From Pyronema omphalodes (lineage: Eukaryota; Ascomycota; Pezizomycetes; Pezizales; Pyronemataceae), in contig JAJJXM010000033.1 of the NCBI GenBank assembly GCA_024516155.1, positions 62,001 through 126,000 of the forward strand: a stretch of DNA of 64,000 bases, given 5' to 3'. Every line of letters starts with the position of its first letter. Positions within the stretch are counted from its first letter, which is position 1. Below are positions 37,110 through 49,787 of the stretch, piece after piece. The position numbers were made by a program, and so were the translations under genes. Below the pieces are notes generated by a model. The model had not been told where the DNA came from and searched no databases. It worked only from the letters and a program-made list of their open reading frames with translations.

Positions 37110-38076
37110 TTACCGTCCCATCCAACCACCATCCACAACAATCGTCTCCCCGTTAACGTATCCGCTTGCCCTTTCACTGGCGAGGAAAACGACGGGTCCC
37201 TTGAAATCATCGGGGTTTCCCCATCGGCCTGCTGGTATACGTTCCATGATAGCCTTGTTCCTCTCCTTGTCGGATTGTAGGTCTTTGTTCATATCGGTAG
37301 CAATGTAACTATATCTCACATTAGCTGCAATTCTTCATAACTGCCTTATGCCATTTCGTTACTGCTTCTTAGCCTATCTACCAGAATCTTAACTTACCCA
37401 GGCGCAATAGCATTAACCGCAATCCCATGTTTTGCCCACTCGTTACTTAAACTCTTGGTCAAACCCATGACACCATGCTTCGCCGCAGCGTAAGCCGGTA
37501 CATTAATTCCTCCCTGGAAACTCAACAAGCTCGCCACATTGATAATGCGACCTCTGATATCGTTCTCAATCCAGTACTTTCCAATATCTCTGCACATTGT
37601 GAAAACAGTAGATAGGTTAGTCTGTACAACCTCGTTCCATTCGCTGTCAGGAAACTCGTGCGCTGGGTTTCGACGCTGAATTCCGGCGCAGTTGACGAGG
37701 ATGTGGATTCCGCAGTTGGGAAGCATCTCGGCGTGAGAAACGAGGTCAGGAATAACGAATGAGACAGAGGCACTGGTGCTGAGGTCGGCCAAAACGATGC
37801 GGCATTTGCGTCCGAGATCAATGATGTCATCGCGGGTAGAGGAATCACGAGTGTTGCGCTGATGGAAATGTTAGTAAATCTTCATCATTCATACCTCTAA
37901 AAGCCAGGGAAGCTTCCTAGAGCTCTGGGCTTGGGTAAGGTGTTACATACCTGGACCAAAATGATATCCGCGCCTGCCTCCGCCAATGCCAGAGCCATAG
38001 CTCTTCCAATTCCCCTCGTACCTCCAGTCACCAACGCCGTCTTTCCGCTCAAATCAAAGAAACTCGGGATAGCCAT
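37110..38076 (-). CDS. Short-chain dehydrogenase/reductase, KduD-like
   Basis: Three exons (38076-37951, 37858-37398, 37308-37110) join in phases 0 and 2 across introns of 92 and 89 bp to give 261 aa. The N-terminus [13 protein letters not shown] with TGGTRGIG (residues 17-24) is the Rossmann NAD(P) site. Further motifs are NCAG near residue 98, Ser152 in NVASLLS, and the catalytic pair YAAAK (Tyr165, Lys169). The C-terminal part reads [21 protein letters not shown] and a terminal VVDGGW. The overall pattern most resembles 2-deoxy-D-gluconate 3-dehydrogenase/KduD-type classical SDRs of sugar-acid metabolism. Length is normal for classical SDRs (about 250-260). The exact substrate is inferred only from resemblance. 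No other pectin or sugar-acid gene is adjacent. Confidence 0.9.
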
Positions 38077-39496
38077 TGTTTTTCGGATTTTCGGATTGAA
38101 TGCCGTCTTTCTCAGGGATTATCTAGAGATTAAAAAGATCCGTAAGTGAGTGTACAATCGACACAGTGTTACCAGCAGTCAGGGGAAGTTGTGGGGACAG
38201 AGCTGAGAGTTGGGTTAGGGGTTTTCGCGGGGTAACCCCGCTTCGGGAACTCCACGCGGCGGACCGACACGGAAGCATTCATGGCTAGCCATAACTGGTA
38301 GAGTCTGAGGGAATCTCGGTAAGGTCTGCGGGGATGGGACGAACCTTTAGGCTTTCTAGGGTACCGAAGTTTTCTGGAACCTGGGTTGTTTTCTAGAAGT
38401 ACGGTTGTAGAGAGAACCGATTAAATGGGTCGCAAGAAGTCGCAGATAGACAAGTGATGGATTAGAGTAAAAGCTTGTGCTTTGTGAAATCCTTGGGAAG
38501 TAAGAGCCCTGGGAGCCCCTTGAGTTAAGGGGACGAGCCCTTGCCTAAGTACCAACATGTAAGAGGCCCGACCGCTTGAACCTAAGGAACCATTTGGAGG
38601 TTGGATCACGGCGCCACTTGTTTTGCAGCCGATGGGAAGACGATAGGCCAGCTGATGTATAGGGGTCTAGAGTCAAGAGAGACATAGAACGAGAAAAGGA
38701 GGTTTCTGGAACATTTCTTCGCGCGCCCGGAATAAGATCATCGGATATGTAGGGTAGGTTATAGGTCCCAATGGTTGTACTGCTGGGCCGGACTTATGCA
38801 AGGTACCCGTACCGCCGGTGGGTGGCGTGCGTGCGCGTGTCGGGTCGAGGAGCGCTGGGGGCCCGCTACCAGCCGCACATGTCCAGGGAGCCCGGGGAGC
38901 CCGCTCGCCGCTCGGGCAGGTGTCATGACGTCGCGCGACGATCATTCCACCGTTGCCTGGGAACAGAGTTCCGCCAAGTGGATATCCGAGCTGGTAACAA
39001 AATCGTCAAAACACAACAGAGATGTTGCCCATCTGTCCTGTAAGGGCCTTTTAGATTCCAGTCAGCGTATGGTTAAATAAATAAATATATACGTGTTACC
39101 CATTTTTTCTAATGACTCTGAGGTATTGCTATGTAGGCCAGACGACTTACTTCATGATATGTGATGAGAGTTACAGGCTACTTATCATATTCCTTCGCAT
39201 TCTGAAATACCAAATGTGGTGGAGTGTTGTCCGTGCTTGAGTCTGGGCTCATCGAAGAGATAGGCGACAGAAATCTGTATTGGCATGTCGGTCTTGAGTG
39301 TGGAATAGTTTGCAGAGGATGGAGATGGAGGGTACTTTCTTGGTTGAGAGAAAGATGAGGACCGCTGTCACTGCGGACTTGTATACAAATACATATATGT
39401 CTTGGCACAAGACCAAATCTATTGTCGTATAAAGCATATATACAAAAAAACCGATAAAAACGAAAATAATAAGGGACGGGCAAACAATCAGAAAAA
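38077..39496. other. Intergenic with a GC-rich island
   Basis: Between the SDR (-) and the RBR gene (-). A sharply GC-rich patch at about 38805-38945 (CGTGCGTGCGCG, GGGGGCCCGC, GGGAGCCCGGGGAGCCCGC) interrupts otherwise AT-rich DNA. Overlapping short frames on both strands there are compositional. No RNA gene structure was recognised. Confidence 0.5.
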
Positions 39497-41893
39497 TTAC
39501 ACTAGAAGAGGATCAAATGCTCGGAGCTCAATCTCTCTTCTTCTCTCAGTAATTGAGCGCTTCGCAGCAGTCTCCTCATCATCAATAGGCGCCAATAACT
39601 TAACGGACCGCTCAACTGCAACATTCTGCATCCACATCTTCTCCGCAGACCAAGTGATGAAGCTCTCTTTCCGAAGTGCCAGCTCCTCGGACAGTGCGTT
39701 GTTCCTGATTAACTCAAATGTGTTCAGTAAATTGGCGTATTCTTCCAAAATCGTACGCTGTAATTCAACCTTTTCCTCCTTCTGCCTTTTTGTAAGTCTC
39801 TCGGTTTCTACGGCGTGTTCCTGTCTGAGCTTATTGATCATCTTATCCCTCCTCTCTGTAGCATCGGGCTGTCCCCTGAGATAGCTTCTCATCTGAAACC
39901 AGATATCGTCCTGGTCTTCCTCGTGAGATTTCCTGAGATTAACCCTATTCTTTTCCTGTACTTCCGTCAACTCCCTTTCTCTTTCCACCTTTTGTATATC
40001 CATTTTGTCCATCCTCATCCTCAAATCTAGCGCGATAGAAGACGTCCTAGCATTCCACAGCTGCTCCAGCACTTGCCTTTCCTTCCGATGGCGGTTATAC
40101 ATGGCCTCCCGCTGTATTCTCAGCAAGAATTCAAGCTTCTCCTCCATACTTTTTCTTCTCCCCGCAATGATGGATAACTGAAGCTCCCCCTCCTTTCTAA
40201 TTCTATCTAATTCAAATGCAGTCTGGGCCAACCGGGCTGCCCGGACACGGGCTTGTAGAGCTTCCACATCTGCTATTGCCCTCGCCCTTTCTATCTCTTG
40301 TTGCTCTTCTTGGAAAGCAGCAACCTGCTCTGGAGGACGTGGATGTGCCGTGTCAACGTAATCCTTAGCGCAAACGCACTCAATCCATTTTTTACCACAA
40401 TGGTAGCAGAATGCCTTACCACATTTACAAACCCTGGTAAGTATCAGTAATTGTTCCTCAGAAGACCCTGGGGAAACTCACACATGTCTACATGTGTTTG
40501 AAAACTTATCTACAACTGTATTACAGTGCGGGCATCTTTTCCATCCTTTCTTTGCAGCCAGTTTAAGAACTTTCTCAACAGCCACATCCTCGGGGCATAT
40601 CTTTGTTTGGGGGTGGGAATTCTGCTTGCAGTGAGGACAAATCTTTCTATCACATTGATGACATTTGATCTCGTCGGGACCGATAACTTTCATTCTGTTG
40701 GGCGGGATCCAAATACTGCATTCTTGGTTCGGGCAGTAAAGACGCTCATGTTCGGGAAGAAAATATTCCTTTGCTCTTTGTTTGTAACATGCGTAGTCTT
40801 TCTTATTTAGAACGCGCTTGATGGTTTCCTTGAGGATAAATTCACGGCAGCAGGCCGGGGGGAAACGTTCCGCGTCTGCGAGGGCAGTTCTGATAATGTT
40901 AGTAAGCAGGCGAAAGCACAATAAAGAGCGAACTGAGATTTACTTAATCGTTGTTCTCAAATCGTCTTCGCACATGAGATGCGTACACGGCAGGGTATGA
41001 AGTTTCTTCTTAAGATGGTCGTCGAGACAAACACAGCACTCGCTACCCCCATCAGTTAGTATTTTTCAAGTGCTGTTCCTCATTCGATATCCCCGAGGCT
41101 GCGAGTCAATGGGTGTTGGTAAAACCTACTCCTTGGCATTCCTAGCCTCTTTAAACCCATTCCATTTCTTCATGATAGCTTCTTTAACAGGACTGATCGG
41201 TGTATCCATAACCGCTGGAGGTCCACCAGGATTATTCGGCATTGTGAAAAACGGGGAATACATCATCCCGCTAGTAGTGACACTTCCATAGTCTACCGAT
41301 CTTTGTTTCGCACGGTTGTAAGAAATCGATTTCTTTCGTTCGGAGGAGGATTTAGAAGAGAAAGATGATGCAACGGAATTTCGACGGGAGTCGCGTATGC
41401 TCAGCAGGGATCTAGGGCGGAGGCGTGAGGCTTGGACTGGGGGTTGACGGCCATTATCGGTTTGTTCAACAACCTCGAGCCCCCCTTGATCTGGAACGAC
41501 TTCCGGCGCATTGTGTGGTAACTTCAATGCTTCAGACGCATTTTTACTTAACCCTCCTTCTTTGTCTTTCTCTTTACGCGCAATATTTCTGCTCTCCATT
41601 AAAAAGGCTAGGACTACCTCTTGAAGTTCTTTGGGTTCCTCTGAAGTTAATAATGTAAGCTCCCGCGGAGGGGCGACTTCCTTCCACCATTCTCCTTTAC
41701 AGGAATTGGTGAGGGTGGAATCAAATCCGATGTCCGTCGTGCTTAGAAGCTTCTCTTCTAGAGTGCGTAGCTGGTGCAGTATGGCTTCTTTATCGTGGCT
41801 TTGGTCGATACAATGATCAGTGGTGGCTGACGCAGATGAAAAAGCGGAGGAAAACGTTGCGGTAGGTGATGGCAGGATGTCGCTTTTCGTCAT
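39497..41893 (-). CDS. RBR-type (RING-IBR-RING) E3 ubiquitin ligase with C-terminal coiled coil
   Basis: Four exons (41893-41130, 41042-40944, 40889-40482, 40433-39497) share phase 2 at every junction and encode 735 aa. Residues 1-250 are Ser-rich and basic, probably disordered. RING1 starts at about residue 256 (ECCVCLDD, PCTHLMC, FPPACC). The IBR follows (LYCPNQEC, IKCHQCDRKICPHC). RING2 has KRCPHCNTVVDKFSNTCRHVVCKCG-type spacing and ends with FCYHCG. The RBR catalytic cysteine is retained as Cys421 in the TCRH motif. It transfers ubiquitin from an E2 through a thioester intermediate. The remaining ~270 residues are almost uninterrupted Glu/Arg/Lys/Gln-rich heptads, a predicted long coiled coil for dimerisation or substrate recruitment. 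The intron between exons 3 and 4 uses GTGAGT and sits inside RING2, rebuilding CRHV|VC. Cellular target unknown. Confidence 0.92.
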
Positions 41894-43776
41894 GCTTGTA
41901 GATATTATGAAGCCTCTAAGCCCTCGCTATCCTTAATTTTATAGATTTTGTGGGGAATATGGACATCAAAATTCTCGTGGATTCGTGCGGGTTTAAATGA
42001 TGGTTTGGCTACGAGCGGGGAAAGCTTCGTTGTGGTGGCAGAGAACTGCCAGCTATGATGGGGGGCTGACATCGGTTCCCGCAAGCAATCTGTTCTTGAG
42101 GTATTCTGCACTACGCCAATACGTAGCGACCTCTTCGCAAACCAATAAAGTAAAAACATAAGAGGACGACTGTCTCCATGTAAGGCTGATTCGTATCCCT
42201 TCTCGTTCAACTTCCACAAAAGACCTCTGCCTCAGAAGCGGAAAATCAGATGCCTTGGAGATAGCTAGCGAACCTGTGTTATGACCGCACAAAGTTCCGG
42301 ATTTCGCCTGCCCACCCTGTAACCCAGGATATCTTTGGTTCTGATAGGTGATGAGGTGCTATCGACAATGCCAGTATCCTTGAATAGAACGTGGGTGTGA
42401 TCATTGTCGATGATACGGCGAATGGCGAAGATAAGTCGCTGCGCATGCGCGTATCATATCGAGTCATCTGGGGTACATCCAACGTTCCAGGATTATTTCC
42501 TGGCTAACCGTTCATCGTAAAGTTCCTGTATGACCGGCGTACAAAGCTGAGCCCCAACTCGTGTCGCGATCGCTTCAACAAGATTTCCGGGAGCTAAATC
42601 TGATATGTTAGTAATTAAAGATTCATCGACTATTTCAAGCATTGAAATTTGCCATATTTCATGGAGAATCTAGTGTATGAAATAAATAAAAAAATGGAGA
42701 ATCTGGGATGAGCATCGTGGTTTCGGAATTTCAAATTCATGTGCCCACGATGGTAGACGAGCTCATCACACCCCTGTGCTGCGGGGTGCAGCTATTGAGT
42801 ACATAATAGTCAGGCCGAGACCCGGTAAACACATGGCTGCTATAGTATTTCCTAATATCCGTCGCTGTGCCATCTCTATGCCTTTTGCAGAATAAGCATA
42901 TTGAGCGATACCTACCACAGCCCTGCGAACATCTATCGAACATGAAGGAGGTCCCACAAACCCAGTATTGGCTTAAGTATAAGGCCGTCGGGCCAGTCGT
43001 TATTTGTCTTGCCGTAACCGTCGTTCTTTTGGAGATTGAAATAAAAGTCTGCTCAGTATTTCTGTGAGCAATAAATTCAACTTCATTGATCACTGGGGTG
43101 AGAGAATCACCAGATGAGGCGAAGTAGAACGAAACCATTCGCCGACTTGCGAGCCTTTAAAAGTACCTAAACTTATGAGCTGAATACCTAAATCTGCATA
43201 CATCGGCTCCAGGTTGCAGACTCGGTGTATAGTCTTCAAGACCGCAGATAAGCCTTCTGTGTTGGCCCACTTCGGATATCTCTGTGCTACCACACGGCAA
43301 TACCCGTCCTACACAATGAGTAGAAGCTCTAAATGGGCGTCAAAGTCTGATCTCATGATCTGAAAATCGAATCGTGAAATGAGTTCTGACAGATGGTATA
43401 TTAGAATGTATGTACAGAAAAGTGGAGGATTATGGAGAATAGTGGATGATCGGGAGCATATATAACCGATGTGAAGCTGGTTTGGAGTCTTTACACCCCG
43501 AGTCTTGGCAGTTTCCGCCGAACCTAAAATTTTCGGCTACTTAAGGTTATGCATCTATAGATTCTGTACAGTTATAAATCATGTGGTACTTTATGGTTTT
43601 ACTCAATGTAAAAAATATTCTCGTTCTGTACTTCACCTGATATATCGTTCTATGGGACTTTCCTGTAATGCGGGGCGCAGAATATGACTAACAACATCCG
43701 TGAGCAGTCATATGTACATTAGCGCTCCGTTCTGTCCAGGTTATTCAGATATTCCGCCAAAATATATTGTGCATTT

Positions 43777-43818
43777 ACTCGTGCCAAAGTGGCGCTAACG
43801 CACCATCTCGGCACGAGT
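43777..43818. repeat. Inverted repeat / hairpin
   Basis: Perfect 9-bp arms ACTCGTGCC and GGCACGAGT extend inward to about 19 bp with four mismatches, all transitions. They close over a TAA loop. It lies in non-coding sequence with no poly-T after it. Confidence 0.75.
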
Positions 43819-44200
43819 ATCTTTCTCTATGCCCACATTGACAATAAATACGGTGGCGCAAAAATTGCATTGCTCCGTGTATTGACGCAATAATTGCTAC
43901 TGTTCGTACTTACAGCACAACCTTTCCATAAGAATACCTCATAAAGTATACCCTGTATAGAAGGCACGTGGTTATCGTACCGGTGGTGTTTGTATGGGAA
44001 GTAATAATACTTTTGTTATACAAGAATATTCTAATGGAGAACACAAATATTTGTAATCGTAGGTATGTGTAAATTAATATGAATATGGTGCACCATACAT
44101 GGACAGAGTTTTGCGTGTAGCAATAGTACAACTATCACTTCAGAGGTGTCCTGGAAATATAAAAGGCATCAAGAGCCATATGATAGACAATTCATCAAAG

Positions 44201-44633
44201 TCAGTTGAATGGCAGAAAAAAGTCTGACAGTGTGATACAAAAGAGCGCAAGACTTACCCTTGCACCGGAAAGAGGAGTGCGGTCGATCGCGAAGATGCGG
44301 CTGAGTATAGAGCTGTGTAAAAACGTGCAGCTGAGCAACGATATGCAAAATCCATAATCACCGCCAAATAATCCATTGCAATTGAGGTAGAGATGTTTGT
44401 TTGCCTTGATTAGTTTCTGTGGTACATGAACCTGAAAAGCAGCAACATTATGAGCATCTCGAATTTTCTGAACCTCTTTTGAGCTTTGAGGAGAAAATTC
44501 AAGATTCATCCGAATATATTGAGGTTTAACTCCTACCCAAATACCCACCCATTGTGCATATTGATGCAACATCAGGAAGCCTCTCTGTAGGAGAGCGCTT
44601 CAGAGGAGGAGGGCGAGTAACCTCCGAAGCCAT
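44201..44633 (-). pseudogene. Possible decayed gene fragment
   Basis: An ATG at 44633 opens a coding-looking 35-residue segment (MASEVTRPPPLKRSPTER then LPDVASIC). It stops at 44526. A second minus frame continues downstream (SPQSSKEVQKIRDAHNVAAF, KANKHLYLNCNGLFGG). No splice pair connects them cleanly and I recognise no family. Chance is not excluded. Confidence 0.2.
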
Positions 44634-47600
44634 GATTCCACTGCGTAGGGCTGCCGGGTGTTTGGAGAGGGTATTAGGCTGATACATATGAGTAGCCGCA
44701 TTCTGAAGATAGCGGCCCGACAGTAACCCGTGCTCTAAAGACCGTCCCTATAGAGACCTGCGTGAACGCCGCTCGAGATCTAAAGAAAAGAGTGTTCAGC
44801 AGAGGAAAATGGTGGATTTATTTCTGGCCATGAAGATTCTACCAATACTTAACATGCGACATTATTGTAGAAAGTTTCGCCTTGGATATTGATGACGGTA
44901 TAAAGGTAGAGGGGCGGTACACTCCGCCCCCTCATCCACACCACCGCTAATCACTCGCACTAAACCTGAATCTAAGTAGGAAAAAAAACCCCTGTATAAG
45001 GATACTCACTGCCGGTTCCAAAGTGTTCTCATAGGCAGATTTTAAAGTATTATAGCCTTAAGATGTGCCTTGCCATTAAGATGTGCTGAATCACAGTGAA
45101 GCTTAGCTAGCTACTAGAGTACTCCCGTGTCCGCAAAACCAAGTCGCCTTCAGAGGTTACAATGCTGTAGATCAGGACTTCCTACAGAAATGCCAGCCAA
45201 TCAGTATACAATCCTACACTAAAATAGTCCTCACGACATAGCTCTCTAATATTGCCTCTGCACTCGAGTGCCCATCAACTAGTATGAAATTCTACACCAG
45301 ACCAAAGATACAAACTCTTTTCGAATTCATGAGTATTGGGCCGCCTAGTAGACGTTAGATGTGTTGATTAATTGTGCTTTTGGTTTAATACGTAATGTGT
45401 AAAATTATACAAAAAAGTGTAAAATATATGACACTAATATTGCATTCTAATTGAGGAATTTCTCTCGAACTGTTGTTATGGCTTCTTTGTTGAACTTGTA
45501 TATGATGACGAAAAGCCAAATACTAGTCTCTCTCGCTACTCGCCACAGCGAGAGGTAGCTGGCAGAATTTTATATAGTTGACGAATGGTGATGACGTGGT
45601 ATTTCAGAAAGGGCATGGTAGAGCAAGTGAGGAGAAGATTGTGTGTGATCAAATATCTACGGGAGTCATTGAATCGTGTATCACATAGGGCCAAGTTTCG
45701 GCAGAGTCAAATACTTAATGATGCTAATAGCCATAGACTGCGTCAGAGAGATGCTTCAAACCATGAATATTAAAAAGATGTCAAGTCGTATTGGTAAATC
45801 AACCAGGTCCAAACTTTTCGGCTCATCTTAAGCTGTCGATTAATCACAGAAAATAAATCTGTTTGTTTGGTAAAATATCACATCACAATTGACTGTTACA
45901 GGCGAACATTTTGATGTCGTGGGGAATGTAGGCTGTGAAATATCAATATTTTGGTATTAGTGATACAGGCATATATCAATCATCAATAACATTCAGCGCC
46001 AAAAATTGGTTCGATGCCTGCGTGAGAAATGTAGGTTGTGATTTTTGGGGGCCATCACCCCCGGACGCTCTGAAACAACCACTGGTCTCACAAAACATGT
46101 AGGGTTTAGGGCTTGCTGCGTTACCTTCCCTTTCCTTGGTTCAGATATCTGAGATCTCCTGCGATTGATTGCAGTAATGGTCTGGTGAGATCTCAAGAAG
46201 CGAATGGCTCGTGATTTCAATGTTCTAATGAAGTAACGAGGTTTTCATGTGGTGCGCTTGATAATGACACCAGACCATTCGCGATCCTTCGCGCGCTTCA
46301 CTCCCTGCCCATCAATCACTCAAAGATCCACCACTTCCACCTGGCGAACACCATCACGATTCTCAGTTCCTGACATCTACTCTTTATCGTTGCCCATTCA
46401 CCCTGAATTATCAGTTATTATAAGTCGGCTTTGACCGTGGAAAACGTCAAGAAACCGGGCAGCCAAAAAAAAGCTTGTTTTTATTTCCGCGCTAAATCTA
46501 CTCCGTACCCTCAAACGCGAACGACCTCAAAAGTTGCAACGAAACGAAAGATCAGCCGCAACTCTATTCACAGCCCGGGATTAAGTCATCACTTTCTTGA
46601 TATAGGACTTACTATCCCTCCGTCTAGGCAACGTCCTAAAATATTCATACAATCAACGGTCATGTTGCCGAGCTCCTGAGGCTTTGTCGGAGTTGCGATG
46701 CTTGAAGGACCTACTCACGCTGTACAAAATCCCAAATAGCATACAGTCCGTCTGAAACGTGGTTAATCTTTACATATTCTCGCTTAGTTACGATTTCGAA
46801 ACGGTCTCTTGTATCGAACCTGGGTTGTCCTATGTGGTCGGGATTACAACTGTATTGAACACAGCCGGAGTTTATCCGCGCGCAATTTACCCGCATCGCG
46901 AAGTTGCAACGACGCAACCCGTGTCGATAAATTCATTGCATATCACCCGGGTCTCGGCAAAATTATTCTGAATAAAGGATCCCGGGAATAACCTGGACCC
47001 CAAGTTTCATAATCAGTTCGTGATGCTTCACCAGCGTCCCATGGACCGAATATCGACGGAATATGTGCAGCTTGGCTCTCTTTGCCAAGTTGCTTACCTA
47101 CAGGCACAATCCATGACATCACAGCTGATTATTCAAGACGTCTCGAGTAAGGCGCCTGAAGAAACTTTGATATGGAGTAGACTCTATACATCCATGCACG
47201 ATAAGATTCTTCAGCCTATCAGCGATTTGGATCTCTTGGACTCTCTAGGCGGACCCGGCGTAACGTCAATCCTGTACGAGGATGGTTTATCACACGTGGG
47301 ATGCTTCTAACTTAGAAATTCATGATGTACCTGAACAGCAGCTTCTACATTCCGTTTTTGATTCGCTGATTCTAGGCACCATGCCAGATTCCAGGCCCAG
47401 AAGGATGATTCCAACATGCTGTCCTGGATTTCCAACGCTTCGCGTCTCGCAGTACCTCCCTGGTTACAGGCGTGGGACGAACATTATCTCTAACCCTGCG
47501 ATCCGTAATATTCGACAGCCCCAAGAAGAACCAACGATAAATAAACTCTCATCTCCCCAAAGCTTCAAATCTTTAGCCCGGTGCATCCATCCCAAACAAA

Positions 47601-47681
47601 AACATTCCACCCTTCTTCCTTCTTTAAGTTCTGCCTTTATTACATTCTCACCGCCGGACGGTTTCTTTCTCTAAAACCATC

Positions 47682-49787
47682 ATGACATACCGCTTGTTTC
47701 TCCTTGTTCTCCCGGCCCTTGCTATGGCTCGGTTCGGGCAAGAAAACGCCGTTCAAGCTCAAATTAGTCCTCTCGACGGAACTCTCGGAGGAAAATCAGT
47801 CAACGCTTTGTTAGCCGGTGCAAATGCTTGTGACCAACTTACTGTCGCCGACAGCATCGCAGCCCTTGGAGGTCAAGCTGCCACCGACGCAGCCAAGGCG
47901 ATGGTACAGGCGGAGCGAAATTTCAACCCATTCACGACAGATAGACCGACCGTGTGTAACGACCCTACTCTTCCGAAAACTGCGGCGCTCAGAGGAATCC
48001 TCCCGTTAATTGATCCGGCGGTGCAGGGGGCCGCTGCTGTGAATGAGGCTAGTAAAGCTAGTTTGACAAAGCCAGTAGATGCCACCGGAAAGTCAGAGGC
48101 GGATCTTTTGACGGCAGCAGGTTTCACAACTTTTACACCTCAGGCCCCGGGACAGGCGGTAGCAGATGTGGCTGCAAAGAATAACAATGGAAATGCAGGT
48201 CAGGTGAAATCTAGGGGAGGTATTGTGGCGGAAGCTCCTCAGGGAAATGCTCAAGCTGGTAACGCTGAGGCCGGTCAACAGGTAACTTCCATATCCATCT
48301 GCACATCATAAACGTATGCTAATGCAATGTATTAGAAGAACGGCAATGCAGCCGCCAATGACGCAGCAGCCGCAGCAGCCGCAGCTGGGAACGCCAACCA
48401 ACAGGGACAGAACGGAAATAAGGCAAACAATCAAGCCGGAAACAATGCCAATAACAACGCAAACCACCAGCAAGGAAACAGCCAAAACCAGAATGGTCAG
48501 AACGGTAACCAAAACAGTAACCAGAACGCTGGTGCTGGCGATGCTGCTGCTGGTAATGCCGAGGCTGGAAAGAAGGCCAACAACAACGCTGCCGATGGAA
48601 ATGCTGCTGGTAATGCCGGAAACGAAAAGGCCGCTAAGAAGGCCAAGAATGCCAATAACAACAACGCTGCTGGTGAAGAGGCTGTTGCTGGTGGAGAGAC
48701 CGGTGAGGGAAATGCCGCCAACGGAAACGGTGCTGCTGGTGATGCTGCTGCTGGAAACGCCGGTAACGCCAATAACAACGCCGCCAACGGTAACGGTAAT
48801 GGAAAAGCTGGTAACAAGAATAAGAACGCCAATGCTGCGGCTGGTAATGCAAATAATGCCGCCGGAAACGCAGCCGCTGGAAACGGAACTGCCAACGCTG
48901 GAGGAGCTGCCGGTGCAGCAAAGAAGGCTCGCAAGAAGGCAAAGGCTGCAAAGAATAAGAACGCCGCCAACTGTCCTGTTGCTCAGACTGTCACTGTCAC
49001 TGTCACCGCCGGTGCTGCTGCGGCTACCGATGCCGCTGGTAATGCCAATGCTGGAGCTGGAAATGCAAACGCTGGAGCTGGAAACGCTGCTGGGAATATG
49101 AACAATGGAAATGGAGCTGCTGGGAATGCTGGAAACATGAAGAACGGGAATGGGGCCGCTGGTAATGCTGGAAACGCTGCTGGAAATATGAAGAACGGTA
49201 ATGGAGCTGCTGGCAAGGCTGGAAATACAAACAACGGAAATGGGGCCGCTGGTAATGGAACTGCTAACGCTGGCGGAGCTGTTGGAAACGCCGGAAATGC
49301 TGCTGGAAACGCAAAGAACGAGAATAAGAATGCCAATAACAATGCTAACGTTGGAAACGGCAATTCTGGAAACGCAAACAACAATGCTAAGAACGGAAAC
49401 GCCAATGCTGGAAACGCTGCTGGTAACGAAAACGCTGGAAATGCCGCCAACGGCAATGCGAAGCACGCCAATGGAAATGCCAATAACAATAACGCCGCTG
49501 CCGGAAACGCCAAGAACGGAAACCCTGCCGATAAGGCTGCTGCGGACAAAGCTGCTGCGGATAAAGCTGCTGCGGATAAAGCTGCTGCGGACAAGGCTGC
49601 TGCGGACACGGCCGCCGGTAACAACAACGCTGGAAACGCCGCTGCTGACAAGGCCGCTGCGGACAATGCAGCCACCGGTAACGCTAAAAACACGAATAAC
49701 AACGCTGCAGCCGGTGGAGCAGCCGCTGCCCAGCCCGCTGCCGGAGCTGCCACTGGTATGAAAAGAGCAAGAAGCTTCAGAGCGTAG
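47682..49787 (+). CDS. Secreted Asn/Gly/Ala-rich low-complexity protein
   Basis: Two exons (47682-48281, 48336-49787) join in phase 0 across a 54-bp intron (GTAACT, TGCTAATG branch, TTAG), giving 683 aa. Residues 1-16 form a signal peptide (YRLFLLVLPALAMA). Residues about 25-190 are a more normal globular part with two Cys in ANACDQL and TVCNDP. From about residue 190 the chain is almost entirely Ala, Asn, Gly and Lys in AAGNAGN/NGNGAAG words. It is interrupted by a short basic patch (KKARKKAKAAKNKNAANC) and a TVTVTVTAGA segment near the middle. Five exact-period DKAAA repeats lie near the end. No catalytic motif is seen. It is probably a cell-wall or extracellular matrix/surface protein or effector-like secreted protein. 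Codon use is GC-richer than in its neighbours. A 512-codon frame stays open on the opposite strand because of the repetitive GCN/AAY/GGN codons. Confidence 0.88.
49530..49604 (+). repeat. 15-bp tandem repeat (5 units) encoding DKAAA
   Basis: Five in-frame units GAyAArGCTGCTGCG lie at 49530, 49545, 49560, 49575 and 49590 inside the low-complexity gene, with only synonymous differences. The following GACACGGCC breaks the period. Confidence 0.95.

Larger units (their letters stand above)
41894..47681. other. Gene-poor tract (5.8 kb)
   Basis: No confident gene. Seen: a 43777-43818 hairpin (separate entry); a possible decayed exon pair around 44201-44633 on the minus strand; and a 96-codon plus frame at 47020-47310 without recognisable motifs. 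The ~200 bp before 47682 are pyrimidine-rich and fit a fungal promoter/5' UTR. Confidence 0.5.

Noticed and set aside
46800..46870. GGTTCGAT-like word on the minus strand suggesting a tRNA
   Set aside because: No complementary T stem or acceptor stem could be drawn.
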